From the NCBI RefSeq assembly GCF_014773245.1, contig NZ_JACWMX010000001.1, forward strand, positions 806,001 to 870,000: DNA of 64,000 nt. Direction: 5' to 3'. The number at the start of each line of letters is the position of its first letter. Position 1 is the first letter of the stretch. Source of the DNA: Mucilaginibacter glaciei. Its GTDB lineage: Bacteria > Bacteroidota > Bacteroidia > Sphingobacteriales > Sphingobacteriaceae. The translations under genes were made by a program, and so were the position numbers. Positions 45,414-55,527 of this stretch are shown here, one piece after another. The notes under the pieces were generated by a model. That model did not search any database, was not told the DNA's origin, and was given only the letters and a program-made list of their open reading frames with translations.

Positions 45414-47201
45414 ATGAAGCATATCCGTAATTTTTGTATTATAGCCCATATCGACCACGGTAAAAGTACCCTGGCCGATAGGCTATTAGAATATACCAAT
45501 ACCATTACCCAACGCGAAAGCCAGGCTCAATTGCTTGACGATATGGACCTGGAGCGCGAGCGTGGTATCACTATCAAAAGCCATGCTATCCAGATGGATT
45601 ATGAGCTTGACGGCCAGAAATATGTTCTGAACCTGATAGATACTCCCGGGCACGTTGATTTTTCATATGAGGTTTCGCGGTCTATCGCCGCATGCGAAGG
45701 CGCACTGCTTATCGTTGATGCTGCACAGGGTATCCAGGCGCAAACTATATCTAACCTTTACTTAGCTTTAGAGAACGACCTGGAGATTATCCCGGTTCTG
45801 AATAAAATGGATTTGCCCGGCGCTATGCCTGAGGAAGTTAAAGACCAGATAGTTGAATTAATTGGTTGTAAACGCGAAGAGATACTGGCAGCATCCGGCA
45901 AGACCGGTATGGGTGTACATGATATTTTACGTGCCATTGTTGAGCGTGTCCCCGCCCCTGTCGGCGATCCTGAAGCGCCTTTGCAGGCCTTGATCTTTGA
46001 CTCTGTTTATAATTCCTTCCGAGGGATTGTTGCTTATTTTAAGGTTGTTAATGGCGAGATCCGTAAAGGCGATAGGGTGAAATTCTTTGCTACCGAGAAA
46101 CAATATATAGCTGAAGAAGTTGGTACCCTTAAACTGAAGCAACTGCCTAAAGACGTGATCAAAACCGGCGATGTAGGGTATATAATTTCCGGTATTAAAG
46201 AATCTCGCGAGGTAAAGGTTGGAGATACTATCACCACCATAGCCCGCCCTTGCGAAGGTGGTATCCAGGGTTTTGAAGAAGTTAAGCCGATGGTTTTTGC
46301 GGGTATTTATCCGGTAGACACCGAGGATTACGAAGAACTGCGTGAATCTATGGCCAAGTTGCAGTTGAACGATGCTTCATTGGTATTCGAACCCGAATCA
46401 TCTGCTGCTTTAGGGTTTGGTTTCCGATGCGGTTTCCTGGGGATGCTGCATATGGAAATTATCCAGGAGCGTTTAGAGCGCGAGTTTGATATGACGGTGA
46501 TAACCACCGTGCCCAACGTATCGTACCTGGCCTACTCTACCCGTAACGAAGAAATTGTTGTAAACAACCCGTCTGATCTTCCCGATCCAAGTAAAATAGA
46601 TCGTGTAGAGGAACCATACATCAAAGCTACCATTATTACCAAATCTGAATTTGTTGGGCCGGTAATGTCGCTTTGTATCCAGAAACGTGGTTTCATTAAA
46701 AACCAGTCGTATTTAACGTCCGACCGTGTGGAATTGGTTTTCGAGATGCCTATGGGCGAGATCGTTTTCGACTTTTACGATAAGCTGAAAACTATTTCGA
46801 AAGGCTATGCTTCATTCGATTACCACCAGATTGGCTACCGCCAAAGCGACCTGGTTCGTTTAGATATTAAATTGAATAGTGAGCCGGTTGATGCTTTGTC
46901 GTCATTGATCTTCCGTGGTAACTCTTACGATTTTGGTAAAAAGATCTGTGAGAAACTGAAGGAGCTTTTGCCCCGCCAGCAGTTTGAGATCATTATCCAG
47001 GCATCTATCGGTGCCAAGATCATCGCTCGTGAAACGGTTAAGGCCTTACGTAAAGATGTTACTGCCAAATGTTACGGTGGTGATATCTCGCGTAAACGTA
47101 AACTGTTAGAGAAACAGAAAAAAGGTAAGAAGCGTATGCGCCAGGTTGGTAACGTAGAGATACCACAATCGGCGTTTATGGCAGTGTTGAAATTAGATTA
47201 A
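45414..47201 (+). CDS. lepA: Elongation factor 4 (LepA)
   Basis: 595 residues, full length for LepA. The GTPase domain has [19 protein letters not shown] (P-loop), the switch with [21 protein letters not shown] and NKMDLPGA. The unique C-terminal domain is shown by [41 protein letters not shown], the hallmark of this family. LepA acts on stalled or back-translocated ribosomes. It begins a run with an unknown gene (5-base gap) and folD. The -7 element lies 7 bases before the ATG. Confidence 0.97.
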   Translation: MKHIRNFCIIAHIDHGKSTLADRLLEYTNTITQRESQAQLLDDMDLERERGITIKSHAIQMDYELDGQKYVLNLIDTPGHVDFSYEVSRSIAACEGALLIVDAAQGIQAQTISNLYLALENDLEIIPVLNKMDLPGAMPEEVKDQIVELIGCKREEILAASGKTGMGVHDILRAIVERVPAPVGDPEAPLQALIFDSVYNSFRGIVAYFKVVNGEIRKGDRVKFFATEKQYIAEEVGTLKLKQLPKDVIKTGDVGYIISGIKESREVKVGDTITTIARPCEGGIQGFEEVKPMVFAGIYPVDTEDYEELRESMAKLQLNDASLVFEPESSAALGFGFRCGFLGMLHMEIIQERLEREFDMTVITTVPNVSYLAYSTRNEEIVVNNPSDLPDPSKIDRVEEPYIKATIITKSEFVGPVMSLCIQKRGFIKNQSYLTSDRVELVFEMPMGEIVFDFYDKLKTISKGYASFDYHQIGYRQSDLVRLDIKLNSEPVDALSSLIFRGNSYDFGKKICEKLKELLPRQQFEIIIQASIGAKIIARETVKALRKDVTAKCYGGDISRKRKLLEKQKKGKKRMRQVGNVEIPQSAFMAVLKLD

Positions 47202-47206
47202 TACCG

Positions 47207-47893
47207 ATGATTGGAAAGAAAATCCTGCTAATAATTATTTTAACAACAATATCACTAAATAATTATGCTCAGCGGATTTTTCATGACGATTATTTTATGG
47301 TATCTGTAGATGATACCAAAATGTACAGGCAATCTAATGACACTTTATACCTATTTAAATGTTCGCCCGACTTTAAACCTTTTTTTAACATACGGCCGTC
47401 AAGCCATTTTAAAATTTTAAGCCATCAGCTAATATCAGGTTATTCAATTCTGAAACTTGAACGGTTAGATACTATTCAGCTGACTACCGATCCCTATCCA
47501 TTGACACGGTATCAAGTTTTAGCTTTCAACACTATAACGGCTGACACAACCGGTCAATTGACTTTATTTAAAGGACTTACCAAAAAGCAATTAGATGAGG
47601 TTAACATACCGAATTTAACGGGTAAATTCTTTTCGACTTTAATTAGTAGAACATATAAAAAAAAGCTTGAGGTTTTAAAATCAGTGGTCACTAAGCAAGA
47701 TGCGGCTACTATCATAGCAACTCTTAAGTCTAATAAATACAATAATCTTGTGAATAACTACAAGTCAACAAATATCAACGACATGTATAATTCAATTATT
47801 AACGCTGAATTACTATACCACGCCTGTATTGACAATGGTTATAATCCCATTAATGCAAGCAATAAAATTGGTGCAATTTTAAAAGAGAAATAA
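47207..47893 (+). CDS. AT-rich exported protein of unknown function in the lepA-folD run
   Basis: 228 residues with a signal peptide ([19 protein letters not shown]). The mature part is rich in Lys, Asn, Ile and Thr, and base composition is clearly more AT-rich than lepA and folD on each side. Conserved-looking elements are [27 protein letters not shown] and a helical C-terminus. I do not recognise it. It lies 5 bases after lepA and 1 base before folD on the same strand, so it must be cotranscribed with two housekeeping genes, but its composition suggests a later insertion. An alternative is a fast-evolving lineage-specific gene. Confidence 0.7.
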   Translation: MIGKKILLIIILTTISLNNYAQRIFHDDYFMVSVDDTKMYRQSNDTLYLFKCSPDFKPFFNIRPSSHFKILSHQLISGYSILKLERLDTIQLTTDPYPLTRYQVLAFNTITADTTGQLTLFKGLTKKQLDEVNIPNLTGKFFSTLISRTYKKKLEVLKSVVTKQDAATIIATLKSNKYNNLVNNYKSTNINDMYNSIINAELLYHACIDNGYNPINASNKIGAILKEK

Positions 47894-47894
47894 C

Positions 47895-48776
47895 ATGCAA
47901 TTACTCGACGGAAAATACGTATCAGAAAAATTAAAGGTTGAGATAGCCGAAGAGGCTGCTAAAATATTAGCTGCTACCGGCCGCAAACCGCATTTGGTTG
48001 CGGTATTAGTAGGCCATGACGGTGGCAGCGAAACTTACGTGGCCAGCAAGATGAAAAACTGCGAAAAGGTAGGTTTTAAGTCATCGTTAGTGCGATATGA
48101 AGATACGGTAACCGAAGAAGAATTGCTTGCCAAAGTAGCTGAACTAAATGCTGATGAGGATATCGACGGGATTATTGTGCAACTCCCCCTACCCAAACAT
48201 ATCGACCCGGAAAAGGTAACAGAGCGCATCGATCCTAAAAAGGATGTGGATGGTTTCCACCCCGTTAATTTGGGCCGCATGCAGCGCAACTTACCATCGT
48301 TTATCCCGGCTACCCCTTATGGCATCACACTGATGCTGAAAGAATACGGCATAGAAACGGCAGGTAAGCATTGTGTGGTAGTTGGCCGCAGTAACATTGT
48401 TGGCTCGCCTATGAGCATCCTGATGGCACGCAATACCACACCGGGTAACTGCACAGTGACCATTTGCCACAGTCGCACACCCGATATTAAAAAGTTTACT
48501 TTAGATGCTGATATATTGATCGTTGCTATCGGCAAAAAGAATTTTATTACAGCCGATATGGTCAAAGACGGTGTTGTAGTAATTGATGTTGGCATGAACC
48601 GGGAAACATCAACGGTTACAAAATCAGGCTTTAAGCTTTATGGCGATGTTGATTTTGAAGGTGTATCCCAAAAAGCATCATGGATTACCCCCGTACCCGG
48701 CGGCGTGGGCTTAATGACCATTATTGGTTTGCTTAAGAATACCTTAGCTTCGGCTAATAAAGAGGTGTACGTTTAA
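47895..48776 (+). CDS. folD: Methylenetetrahydrofolate dehydrogenase/cyclohydrolase FolD
   Basis: 293 residues. The substrate-binding motif [17 protein letters not shown] carries the catalytic Lys. [13 protein letters not shown] and [12 protein letters not shown] are the classic signatures, and the NAD(P) part has [16 protein letters not shown] and [19 protein letters not shown]. It interconverts 5,10-methylene-, methenyl- and 10-formyl-tetrahydrofolate for purine and formyl-Met synthesis. It is the last gene of the lepA run. A REP-like palindrome follows its stop within 12 bases. Confidence 0.97.
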   Translation: MQLLDGKYVSEKLKVEIAEEAAKILAATGRKPHLVAVLVGHDGGSETYVASKMKNCEKVGFKSSLVRYEDTVTEEELLAKVAELNADEDIDGIIVQLPLPKHIDPEKVTERIDPKKDVDGFHPVNLGRMQRNLPSFIPATPYGITLMLKEYGIETAGKHCVVVGRSNIVGSPMSILMARNTTPGNCTVTICHSRTPDIKKFTLDADILIVAIGKKNFITADMVKDGVVVIDVGMNRETSTVTKSGFKLYGDVDFEGVSQKASWITPVPGGVGLMTIIGLLKNTLASANKEVYV

Positions 48777-48787
48777 CGTAAAACCGC

Positions 48788-48870
48788 GTCATTGCGAGAA
48801 CGAAGCAATCTCCCGATAAGCAAATCCGCCCTGCATAGTTTAGAGATTGCTTCGTTCCTCGCAATGATGC
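48788..48870. repeat. REP-like inverted repeat (copy 2)
   Basis: GTCATTGCGAGAACGAAGCAATCTC (arm at 48788-48812) pairs almost fully with the arm at 48843-48870, which carries GAGATTGCTTCGTTCCTCGC and continues AATGATGC, with a spacer of about 30 bases. The left arm lacks one G relative to the right. It shares its arms with the element at 14549-14633. It lies between convergent folD and a lipoprotein gene. Confidence 0.75.
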
Positions 48871-48889
48871 ATCAACTATTTACCAACCC

Positions 48890-49651
48890 TCAAAAATCAA
48901 TCTTTAAATTCATCATTGCTGGGTCTTTGATCACTTCATCCATACTGGTTGTAAGCGTTACCCGTCGCCTGTCGGCAGATAAGATGGCTTTGGGGTTGCT
49001 GATTTTTTTAACCGGTTTGGCAAAATTCAAAACCACCTTGTAGGGCATATCTATCAGCATCGCTTTGGCGATTGCAAACTTTGATCCGGCGCTTTTCAAA
49101 AATGTGTTGAATTTTTCTTTATCAATAATCCGGTAAAATTTGTGTGGTGTAATATCGTAGTTGTAATAACTCTGCCCTGTTATCAGTGGCTGCGCATCAA
49201 AGTTCTTCACTGCATTTAGCTTGGCAAAGCTGTTTAGCTGGTTATTCATTGATATACTGCTCAGATGAGCCAGATAATATTGCAGGTCATCAATATTCTT
49301 TGCCTCATGCCTAATGCTTACCTTCATAATATTTTTACTCAGGTCCATTTTGATTGATAGGTCGCTACCTTGCGCCATCTTCATTTCATTAATGGTCATC
49401 TTTTGCGCCATGCTGTCGGGTAGGGCGCTGTAAAAATTAAGGGTGGTATCTTTAACTAAGGCAAATTGCGGGGTGGCCCTAACCGAGTCGGTCATTAGGT
49501 TCATTAATACCGATACTGCCTTACCCATGTCAAAGCCATAAGTAACGTTGCAGGCTCCATCTGGTTTAAAATCAAAGCGTTCTTCAATATCAACGCATGA
49601 ACTTAGGCCAGCCAATACAAAAAATAAGACCGCGAAGTATAGTTTTTTCAT
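48890..49651 (-). CDS. Lipoprotein of unknown function
   Basis: 253 residues. The signal peptide ends in a lipobox (LAGLSSC, Cys19). The mature part starts VDIEERFDFKPDGACNVTYGFDMGKAVSVL, a pattern seen in small exported proteins of Bacteroidota that I cannot name, and continues with alternating helix and strand. There are no catalytic motifs that I recognise. It is convergent with folD and divergent from queE and is probably monocistronic. A TACCTTTA element (one base off the -7 consensus) lies just upstream. Confidence 0.7.
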   Translation of the reverse strand: MKKLYFAVLFFVLAGLSSCVDIEERFDFKPDGACNVTYGFDMGKAVSVLMNLMTDSVRATPQFALVKDTTLNFYSALPDSMAQKMTINEMKMAQGSDLSIKMDLSKNIMKVSIRHEAKNIDDLQYYLAHLSSISMNNQLNSFAKLNAVKNFDAQPLITGQSYYNYDITPHKFYRIIDKEKFNTFLKSAGSKFAIAKAMLIDMPYKVVLNFAKPVKKISNPKAILSADRRRVTLTTSMDEVIKDPAMMNLKIDF

Positions 49652-49797
49652 ATTGCATTAATTTAAAGGTAATTATAGCGAATTATATTCAAAAAATTGT
49701 ATCTGTCAACCATACATTTTTTTATTGTTAAAATGTCAATTTTAGCCTGGTTTTGGTGCTTTATGCTTTTACCTTTCTGCTTTACGCTCCAAAGCCT

Positions 49798-49805
49798 TAC
49801 CTTTG
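49798..49805 (+). promoter_or_regulatory. -7 promoter element TACCTTTG for queE
   Basis: Perfect TAnnTTTG match with 9 bases to the ATG at 49815. It overlaps the alternative TTG start at 49803, which is therefore rejected. Confidence 0.6.
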
Positions 49806-49814
49806 CGCCCTATT

Positions 49815-50438
49815 ATGGCACATCAGGTTCCGGACGACGGCACATTGCTTCCTTTAATGGAAGAGTTTTATACGATACAGGGCGAAGGATATAACACCGG
49901 TAAGGCGGCTTATTTTATTCGCCTGGGCGGTTGCGATGTTGGTTGCCACTGGTGCGATGTTAAGGAAAGCTGGGATGCTGAATTACATCCCCTTACCACT
50001 GCCGATGTAATTGTTGCCAACGCCGGCAAACACCCTTCAAAAGCGGTTGTAGTTACCGGTGGCGAGCCATTAATATATAACCTTGATTACCTGACCAGCA
50101 GCTTGCAACAAAGAGGGATTAAAACCTTTATCGAAACCTCAGGCGCCTACCCATTGTCCGGCAGTTGGGACTGGATCTGTTTATCACCAAAAAAGTTTAA
50201 GGCACCCACCCAGCAAGTGGCCGATAAAGCCCACGAGCTAAAAGTGATCATCTTTAATAAGTCAGATTTCGCTTTTGCAGAGCATCATGCCAAATTGGTT
50301 GGGCCCGATTGCAAGTTATATTTACAGCCCGAGTGGTCAAAAAATAAAGAGATGACACCGCTAATTGTCGACTATGTTATGGCGAACCCGCAATGGGAAA
50401 TTTCTTTACAAACCCATAAATATTTAAATATCCCCTAA
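49815..50438 (+). CDS. queE: 7-carboxy-7-deazaguanine synthase QueE
   Basis: 207 residues, a short radical-SAM enzyme. EEFYTIQGEGYNTGKAAYFIRLGGCDVGCHWCDVKESW contains the CxxxCxxC cluster motif (Cys40, Cys44, Cys47) and the substrate-binding Q-GEG. VVVTGGEPLIY is the next conserved motif. It converts 6-carboxy-tetrahydropterin to 7-carboxy-7-deazaguanine for queuosine synthesis. The start was set by the promoter element 9 bases upstream. Neither QueC nor QueD is beside it. It is followed 39 bases later by the PorE-like gene. Confidence 0.95.
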   Translation: MAHQVPDDGTLLPLMEEFYTIQGEGYNTGKAAYFIRLGGCDVGCHWCDVKESWDAELHPLTTADVIVANAGKHPSKAVVVTGGEPLIYNLDYLTSSLQQRGIKTFIETSGAYPLSGSWDWICLSPKKFKAPTQQVADKAHELKVIIFNKSDFAFAEHHAKLVGPDCKLYLQPEWSKNKEMTPLIVDYVMANPQWEISLQTHKYLNIP

Positions 50439-50477
50439 AATTGTAACTTAGTGTATTTATCAACGTATCAGCCACTA

Positions 50478-52376
50478 ATGCGTACAATTTTATCATTAAT
50501 AATTCTATCCATTTTTCCTTTATTTGTATCGGCGCAAAGGCATTATTCTACCGTTAATGAAGAAGCCATAAAAAACTATGCGCTGGCCGACCGGAGTATT
50601 GATGAACATTTGTATGAGGAAGCTATCGAGCTTTTAAAAAAGGCAATCAGTATAGATGGTAAATTTGTAGAGGCCCACGCCGAATTGGGCGACGTATACC
50701 GCCTGAAACGACAATACAAACTCGCTATAGAAGAGTTTCAAAAGGTAATTATGCTATATCCGGACTTTAACAGGGCCGTATATTTAAAATTAGGCGATTC
50801 TGAAATTACGGAATCGCAATATGCTAACGCCAAAACTCATCTCGAAAAATACCTTACTTACCCCGATGTGACCACGCAGAACATCGCTTATGCCCAAAAA
50901 TTAATAAACGATTGTAAGTTTAGTCTGGTAGCTTTAACACATCCGGTAGCGTTTAAACCTGTTAATATGGGTGGCGAGATCAACACTGCAGACGATGAGT
51001 ATTTACCCACTGCCACGGCAGATGAAAGTACTTTGATATTTACCCGTAAAATAAATAATAACGAAGACTTTTATAAAAGCGATAACTTAAACAACAGTTG
51101 GCAAAAAGCTGAATACCTGAGTAGTATGATAAATACCCCGCAATACAACGAGGGGGCGCAGTCCATATCGCAGGATGGCAAATTTTTGTTTTTTACAGGT
51201 TGCAACCGCCCCGATGGTTTAGGGCGATGTGATATTTACATCGCGCAGAAGAAAGGTAATGACTGGGGTAAACCGTTCAGTTTAAGTGCGCCCTTAAATA
51301 CGGCCGGATGGGAGGCGCAACCTTCTATTAGTGCCGATGGCCGCACCATTTATTTTGTGAGCAACCGCAAAGGCGGCTATGGTGGCTACGACATCTGGAA
51401 ATCGAAATTGACTGAAAAAGGCTGGGGTAACCCCGAGAATATGGGCCCTGAAATTAATACCGCATACGATGAACAATCACCGTTTATCCACCCGGATGAT
51501 AGCACGTTTTACTTTTGTAGTAATGGCTGGCCTGGATTGGGCAACAAGGATCTTTTTGTAAGTCGGTTGGGGCCTGACGGAAAATGGAAACGACCGGAGA
51601 ACCTGGGCTACCCCATCAACTCCAGCGGCGACGAAAATGGCTTAACTATTACAGCCAACGGAGAGTACGCTTTTTTCGCATCCAATAATTTAAAAGGCTT
51701 TGGTGGATATGATATATATACGTTCCAGCTGCCTGTAAATGTTAGGCCCAATATGGTCACATACGTTAAGGGAAAGGTGTTTGATGGCAAAAGTAAGGAG
51801 CCGTTAGAGGCGGCAGTAGAAATCATCGACTTGCAAAGTAACGCACCTGTTTACCAGGATTATAGCTCTGAAGACGGCGGTGAGTTTTTAGCCACCATAG
51901 CAGCAGGAAAAAATTATGCACTAAATATTTCAAAAGAAGGCTATTTATTCTATTCGGACAATTTCTCACTAATTAATCACAACGTAAAAACCGCTTTTAA
52001 TATTTCCGTTTCGCTATCCCCTATCGAAATTGGCGGAACAGTGATACTGAAAAACATATTTTTTGATACCAATAAATTCGACCTGAAGCCCGAATCGATA
52101 ACAGAGTTGGGCAAACTGGTTGAATTTTTACAACTCAATAAAACAGTAAGGATAGAAATATCGGGGTACACCGATGATGTGGGCAATGAGCAGGTTAACC
52201 AAGTACTGTCAGAAAATCGTGCAAAGGCGGTGCATACCTACCTGATAAATCACGCTATAAATTCAGGCAGGTTGGTATTCAAAGGCTATGGGAAATCCGA
52301 TCCAATTGTACCTAACACTACAGATGAAAACCGCAGCAGGAACAGGCGCACGGAATTTAAGATCACAGCGAAGTAA
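50478..52376 (+). CDS. TPR / beta-propeller / CRD / OmpA-domain protein (PorE-like)
   Basis: 632 residues from the ATG at 50478, which gives a clean signal peptide (RTILSLIILSIFPLFVSAQ); a GTG at 50451 is rejected. The domain order is TPR (about residues 25-150), PD40/WD40-like propeller (about 170-420, repeats such as GRTIYFVSNRKGGYGGYDIW), a carboxypeptidase-regulatory-like fold (KGKVFDGKSKEPLEAAVEI) and a C-terminal OmpA peptidoglycan-binding domain (ILKNIFFDTNKFDLKPES...EISGYTDDVGNEQVNQVLSENRAKAV). This is the exact layout of PorE, a type IX secretion component of Porphyromonas gingivalis, and also of several paralogous OmpA proteins. It should link the outer membrane to peptidoglycan. 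Confidence 0.88.
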   Translation: MRTILSLIILSIFPLFVSAQRHYSTVNEEAIKNYALADRSIDEHLYEEAIELLKKAISIDGKFVEAHAELGDVYRLKRQYKLAIEEFQKVIMLYPDFNRAVYLKLGDSEITESQYANAKTHLEKYLTYPDVTTQNIAYAQKLINDCKFSLVALTHPVAFKPVNMGGEINTADDEYLPTATADESTLIFTRKINNNEDFYKSDNLNNSWQKAEYLSSMINTPQYNEGAQSISQDGKFLFFTGCNRPDGLGRCDIYIAQKKGNDWGKPFSLSAPLNTAGWEAQPSISADGRTIYFVSNRKGGYGGYDIWKSKLTEKGWGNPENMGPEINTAYDEQSPFIHPDDSTFYFCSNGWPGLGNKDLFVSRLGPDGKWKRPENLGYPINSSGDENGLTITANGEYAFFASNNLKGFGGYDIYTFQLPVNVRPNMVTYVKGKVFDGKSKEPLEAAVEIIDLQSNAPVYQDYSSEDGGEFLATIAAGKNYALNISKEGYLFYSDNFSLINHNVKTAFNISVSLSPIEIGGTVILKNIFFDTNKFDLKPESITELGKLVEFLQLNKTVRIEISGYTDDVGNEQVNQVLSENRAKAVHTYLINHAINSGRLVFKGYGKSDPIVPNTTDENRSRNRRTEFKITAK

Positions 52377-52400
52377 TTTGCGGAAATATTCTAATGGATA

Positions 52401-52418
52401 GGCATAGGCGCCTATGCC
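52401..52418. repeat. Perfect 18-bp palindrome GGCATAGGC-GCCTATGCC
   Basis: The sequence equals its own reverse complement. It lies at the convergent junction of the OmpA-domain gene and the GNAT gene and includes the last codons of the latter. It could be a terminator stem or a protein-binding site. Confidence 0.55.
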
Positions 52419-52984
52419 CTTAAATCCCAAACAACTACATACCAACCTCCAAAATCGTCGATATGGCTGCCTGCAATTTCAAAACCCATTTTTTGATGAG
52501 CTTTAAGTGAATGATTGTTTATGAAAGATATCTCCGTGACGCAGAGATCATAAATTCCATTTACAGCGTCAGCAGTAGCATGATATAATTTATTTAACAA
52601 CCCTAAACCCCTGAAATCATTGGCTACGCAAACCTGGCCGCCTACAAAGAAATTATAATCGGTTAGTACTCTCCCTTTGTATAAGGTTTTATGAAACTCT
52701 CTAAACATGGGTTCTAAACTTTGGAGATCGGTTTCCATAGTTGCCGTCATAGCCAGGTTATAACCAATAACTCTGCCCTCGTGCAACGCGACAAGCTGTG
52801 GTATCTTAGCCGACATTAGTTTTAGCATGCCTATCGTATGTTCGGCAAAAACAAATCCTTGCTCTTGCTGCTGTTGCGCGTTTAACGATTTATAATGATT
52901 TTCTCTTTGTAGCTCAATGATTTCTTTGAAATCTGTATCTGATACGGCAGGCTGAAGAATAATGGCTGATAGTACCTTGTTCAT
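52412..52984 (-). CDS. GNAT family N-acetyltransferase
   Basis: 190 residues. The acetyl-CoA binding region has VCVANDFRGLGLLNKLYHATADAV, the Q/RxxGxG/A-like signature of GNAT proteins with a slightly altered pattern (R-G-L-G-L). The HSLKAHQKMGFEIAGSHI segment is the usual beta6-alpha4 end. It transfers an acetyl group to an amine of an unknown substrate. It is convergent with the OmpA-domain gene, its stop lying within an 18-bp palindrome, and lies 108 bases past the recQ stop codon. Confidence 0.83.
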   Translation of the reverse strand: MNKVLSAIILQPAVSDTDFKEIIELQRENHYKSLNAQQQQEQGFVFAEHTIGMLKLMSAKIPQLVALHEGRVIGYNLAMTATMETDLQSLEPMFREFHKTLYKGRVLTDYNFFVGGQVCVANDFRGLGLLNKLYHATADAVNGIYDLCVTEISFINNHSLKAHQKMGFEIAGSHIDDFGGWYVVVWDLRA

Positions 52985-53029
52985 TATAAATATCTTATTT
53001 ATAGTAAATCATCAATAAAAGAAATCATA

Positions 53030-53076
53030 AAAAAGTCCGGATTTAAAAGTGGGGTTACTTTTAGATCCGGACTTTC
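53030..53076 (-). terminator. Intrinsic terminator of recQ
   Basis: On the minus strand, AAAGTCCGGATCTAAAAGT (one of the two arms, 53075-53057) pairs with ACTTTTAAATCCGGACTTT (53050-53032) with a single mismatch around a 6-base loop, followed by T residues. Confidence 0.85.
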
Positions 53077-53092
53077 AACTTTATGAATTAAC

Positions 53093-55288
53093 TTAATTCC
53101 CTACTTCTGAGAGGAATTTGATACGCATTAATTGTACTTCCTCGCGCGTGTAATCGTCAGATCCTAACTCTATCAAGGCGTCATCGATAGAATCAACCTC
53201 GGCAGATTTAAAGTAATCGTAAACTTCTTCCTGCTTATCCTCATCAATCATTTCATCGATGTAATAGTTGAGGTTTAGTTTTGTGCCCGAATTTACAATG
53301 GTCTCAACCTCTTTAAGGATCTCTTCATACGTTAAGCCTTTTGAAGCCGCTATATCGTCCAGGTTTAAATGTCTGTCGATGTTTTGAATGATAAACACCT
53401 TGAGTGCCGATTTATTAGCAGCACTTTTAATCACCATGTCAATAGGGCGGTCAATATCATTGTCCTCCACATATTTCGCTATCAGATCAACAAACGGCGC
53501 ACCAAATTTCAAAGCTTTACCGGCGCCCACACCAGAGATCTGTTTCAATTCTTCTGTGTTAATAGGATAATGCGTGCACATCTCCTCTAACGACGGATCC
53601 TGAAAGATCACAAACGGCGGTAATCCTTTTTGCTTTGCCAGCTTTTTACGCAGGTCTTTCAACATCAGCAGCAAGGCTGTATCTAAGGCACCACCGGCTT
53701 GTTTAGGCCCATCTTCAACCTCATCTTCATCGGTTGGGCCCATTTCCCTATTCAGGATAAAACGGATGCTGTAAGGGTTATCTATGAACGCATTGCCAGA
53801 TTTGGTGAGGTGCAACAGACCGTAATGGTCAATATCTTTAGCCAGGAAATTATTTAGCAAGGCCTGCCTCATTAACGAGTTCCATAAATTTTCACCGTCT
53901 TCTTTGCCTGATCCAAAATAATCAAGCTTATCATGCTCGTAATTTTTTACCTGTGCATCATCCTTACCCATCAGGATATTGATAATGTGGCAATCATCAA
54001 ATTTTTCGCCAATTAGCTTAATCAGGCTTAGCGCTTTGTGCAGGTGCAGTTCGCCATCAAAATGAGTTTTGGGTGCGCTGCAATTATCACACATGCAGTT
54101 ACAGCCGGCTTCATTGAAGTTCTCGCCAAAGTAGTGTAAAAGCTGTTTACGGCGGCATACGGATGATTCGGCATAGTCTATAACTTCTTTCAAGATCTGG
54201 GTGCCAATTTCGCGTTCGGCAACCGGTTTATCTTTCATGAACTTTTGCAACTTGTCAATATCTTTACCGGAGTAAAAGGCCACACAAACACCTTCGCCAC
54301 CGTCACGGCCGGCACGGCCGGTTTCCTGGTAGTAACCCTCCATGCTTTTAGGCATATCGTGGTGTATTACATAACGAACGTCGGGTTTGTCGATACCCAT
54401 ACCAAAGGCAATGGTAGCAACAATCACGTCAACGTCTTCCATTAGGAACTTGTCTTGCGTATCGGCACGTACTTTTGGATCTAACCCGGCATGATAAGGA
54501 AGAGCCTTAACGCCATTCAAGCTTAGCGCTTCGGCAACTTCCTCAACTTTTTTTCGGCTCAGGCAATAGATAATGCCCGATTTTCCTTGGTTTTGTTTAA
54601 CAAACTTTACTATTTCTTTTATAGCCGTACGTTTGGCCCTAACCTCATAAAACAAATTAGCCCGGTTAAAGGATGATTTGTAAACCGTGGCGTTATTCAT
54701 TTGCAGGTTCTTTTGAATATCCTGCTGTACTTTAGGGGTTGCGGTTGCTGTTAAAGCAATAATTGGGATATTATCGCCAATGTTACTAATCACCTGCCGT
54801 ATCTTTCTATATTCAGGCCTGAAATCGTGCCCCCATTCAGAGATACAGTGGGCCTCATCTACCGCTACGAACGAAACTTGGTTAAGCCTTAAAAAATCTA
54901 CATTTTCTTGCTTCGTAAGCGACTCTGGGGCTACATAAAGTAGCTTGGTCTTACCACTCAAAACATCTTCTTTAACCCTTAAAATATCCGCTTTTGTTAA
55001 CGACGAATTTAAGAAATGGGCAATGCTATCCGAGCCACCGAAGGCCCTCAATTGATCAACCTGATTTTTCATCAGGGCTATTAGTGGAGAGATCACTATC
55101 GCAGTGCCCTCGCTCATCAGTGCAGGTAGCTGGTAACACATTGATTTACCACCGCCCGTAGGCATAATAACAAACGTATCGTTACCTGCTAAAATATTAG
55201 TTATAATCGCTTCTTGTTCACCTTTAAAGTTATCAAACCCGAAGAAATTCTGCAGATTATCAAAAAGCGACTTCTTAGTCTCTATCAT
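53093..55288 (-). CDS. recQ: ATP-dependent DNA helicase RecQ
   Basis: 731 residues. The helicase core has FKGEQEAIITNILAG (motif 0), MPTGGGKSMCYQLPAL (motif I), VDEAHCISEWGHDFRP (motif II, DEAH) and later YYQETGRAGRDGGEG. The RQC zinc-binding domain follows with CRRKQLLHYFGE...CNCMCDNC. An HRDC domain lies near residues 520-600 (LLLMLKDLRKKLAKQKGLPPFVIFQD), and a C-terminal extension of about 120 acidic residues follows. It unwinds recombination and replication intermediates 3' to 5'. It is monocistronic with a strong terminator. Confidence 0.96.
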   Translation of the reverse strand: MIETKKSLFDNLQNFFGFDNFKGEQEAIITNILAGNDTFVIMPTGGGKSMCYQLPALMSEGTAIVISPLIALMKNQVDQLRAFGGSDSIAHFLNSSLTKADILRVKEDVLSGKTKLLYVAPESLTKQENVDFLRLNQVSFVAVDEAHCISEWGHDFRPEYRKIRQVISNIGDNIPIIALTATATPKVQQDIQKNLQMNNATVYKSSFNRANLFYEVRAKRTAIKEIVKFVKQNQGKSGIIYCLSRKKVEEVAEALSLNGVKALPYHAGLDPKVRADTQDKFLMEDVDVIVATIAFGMGIDKPDVRYVIHHDMPKSMEGYYQETGRAGRDGGEGVCVAFYSGKDIDKLQKFMKDKPVAEREIGTQILKEVIDYAESSVCRRKQLLHYFGENFNEAGCNCMCDNCSAPKTHFDGELHLHKALSLIKLIGEKFDDCHIINILMGKDDAQVKNYEHDKLDYFGSGKEDGENLWNSLMRQALLNNFLAKDIDHYGLLHLTKSGNAFIDNPYSIRFILNREMGPTDEDEVEDGPKQAGGALDTALLLMLKDLRKKLAKQKGLPPFVIFQDPSLEEMCTHYPINTEELKQISGVGAGKALKFGAPFVDLIAKYVEDNDIDRPIDMVIKSAANKSALKVFIIQNIDRHLNLDDIAASKGLTYEEILKEVETIVNSGTKLNLNYYIDEMIDEDKQEEVYDYFKSAEVDSIDDALIELGSDDYTREEVQLMRIKFLSEVGN

Positions 55289-55527
55289 TATTTACTTGTG
55301 CGTTTGAAATTATGGTTCAAAATAACAAAAATTTATAAATAAACGCAGTGTTTAGTTAAAAATTTTATATTAAAATGATTATTTCTTTAAAAACAATTTT
55401 GTTTATTTAGTGCTTTATTCAGGGTAAAAACTATGAAGGGATATTTAGTTTTACTTAATATAAACTTTACAAATTAATGCACATCTTTAGCGTTGAATTT
55501 GCCAAATAAAAATTCTTACTTTATACA

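Noticed and set aside
55430..55480. 14-codon frame starting ATGAAGGGATATTTA in the recQ-manC gap
   Set aside because: Very short, AT-rich DNA and no supporting signals.
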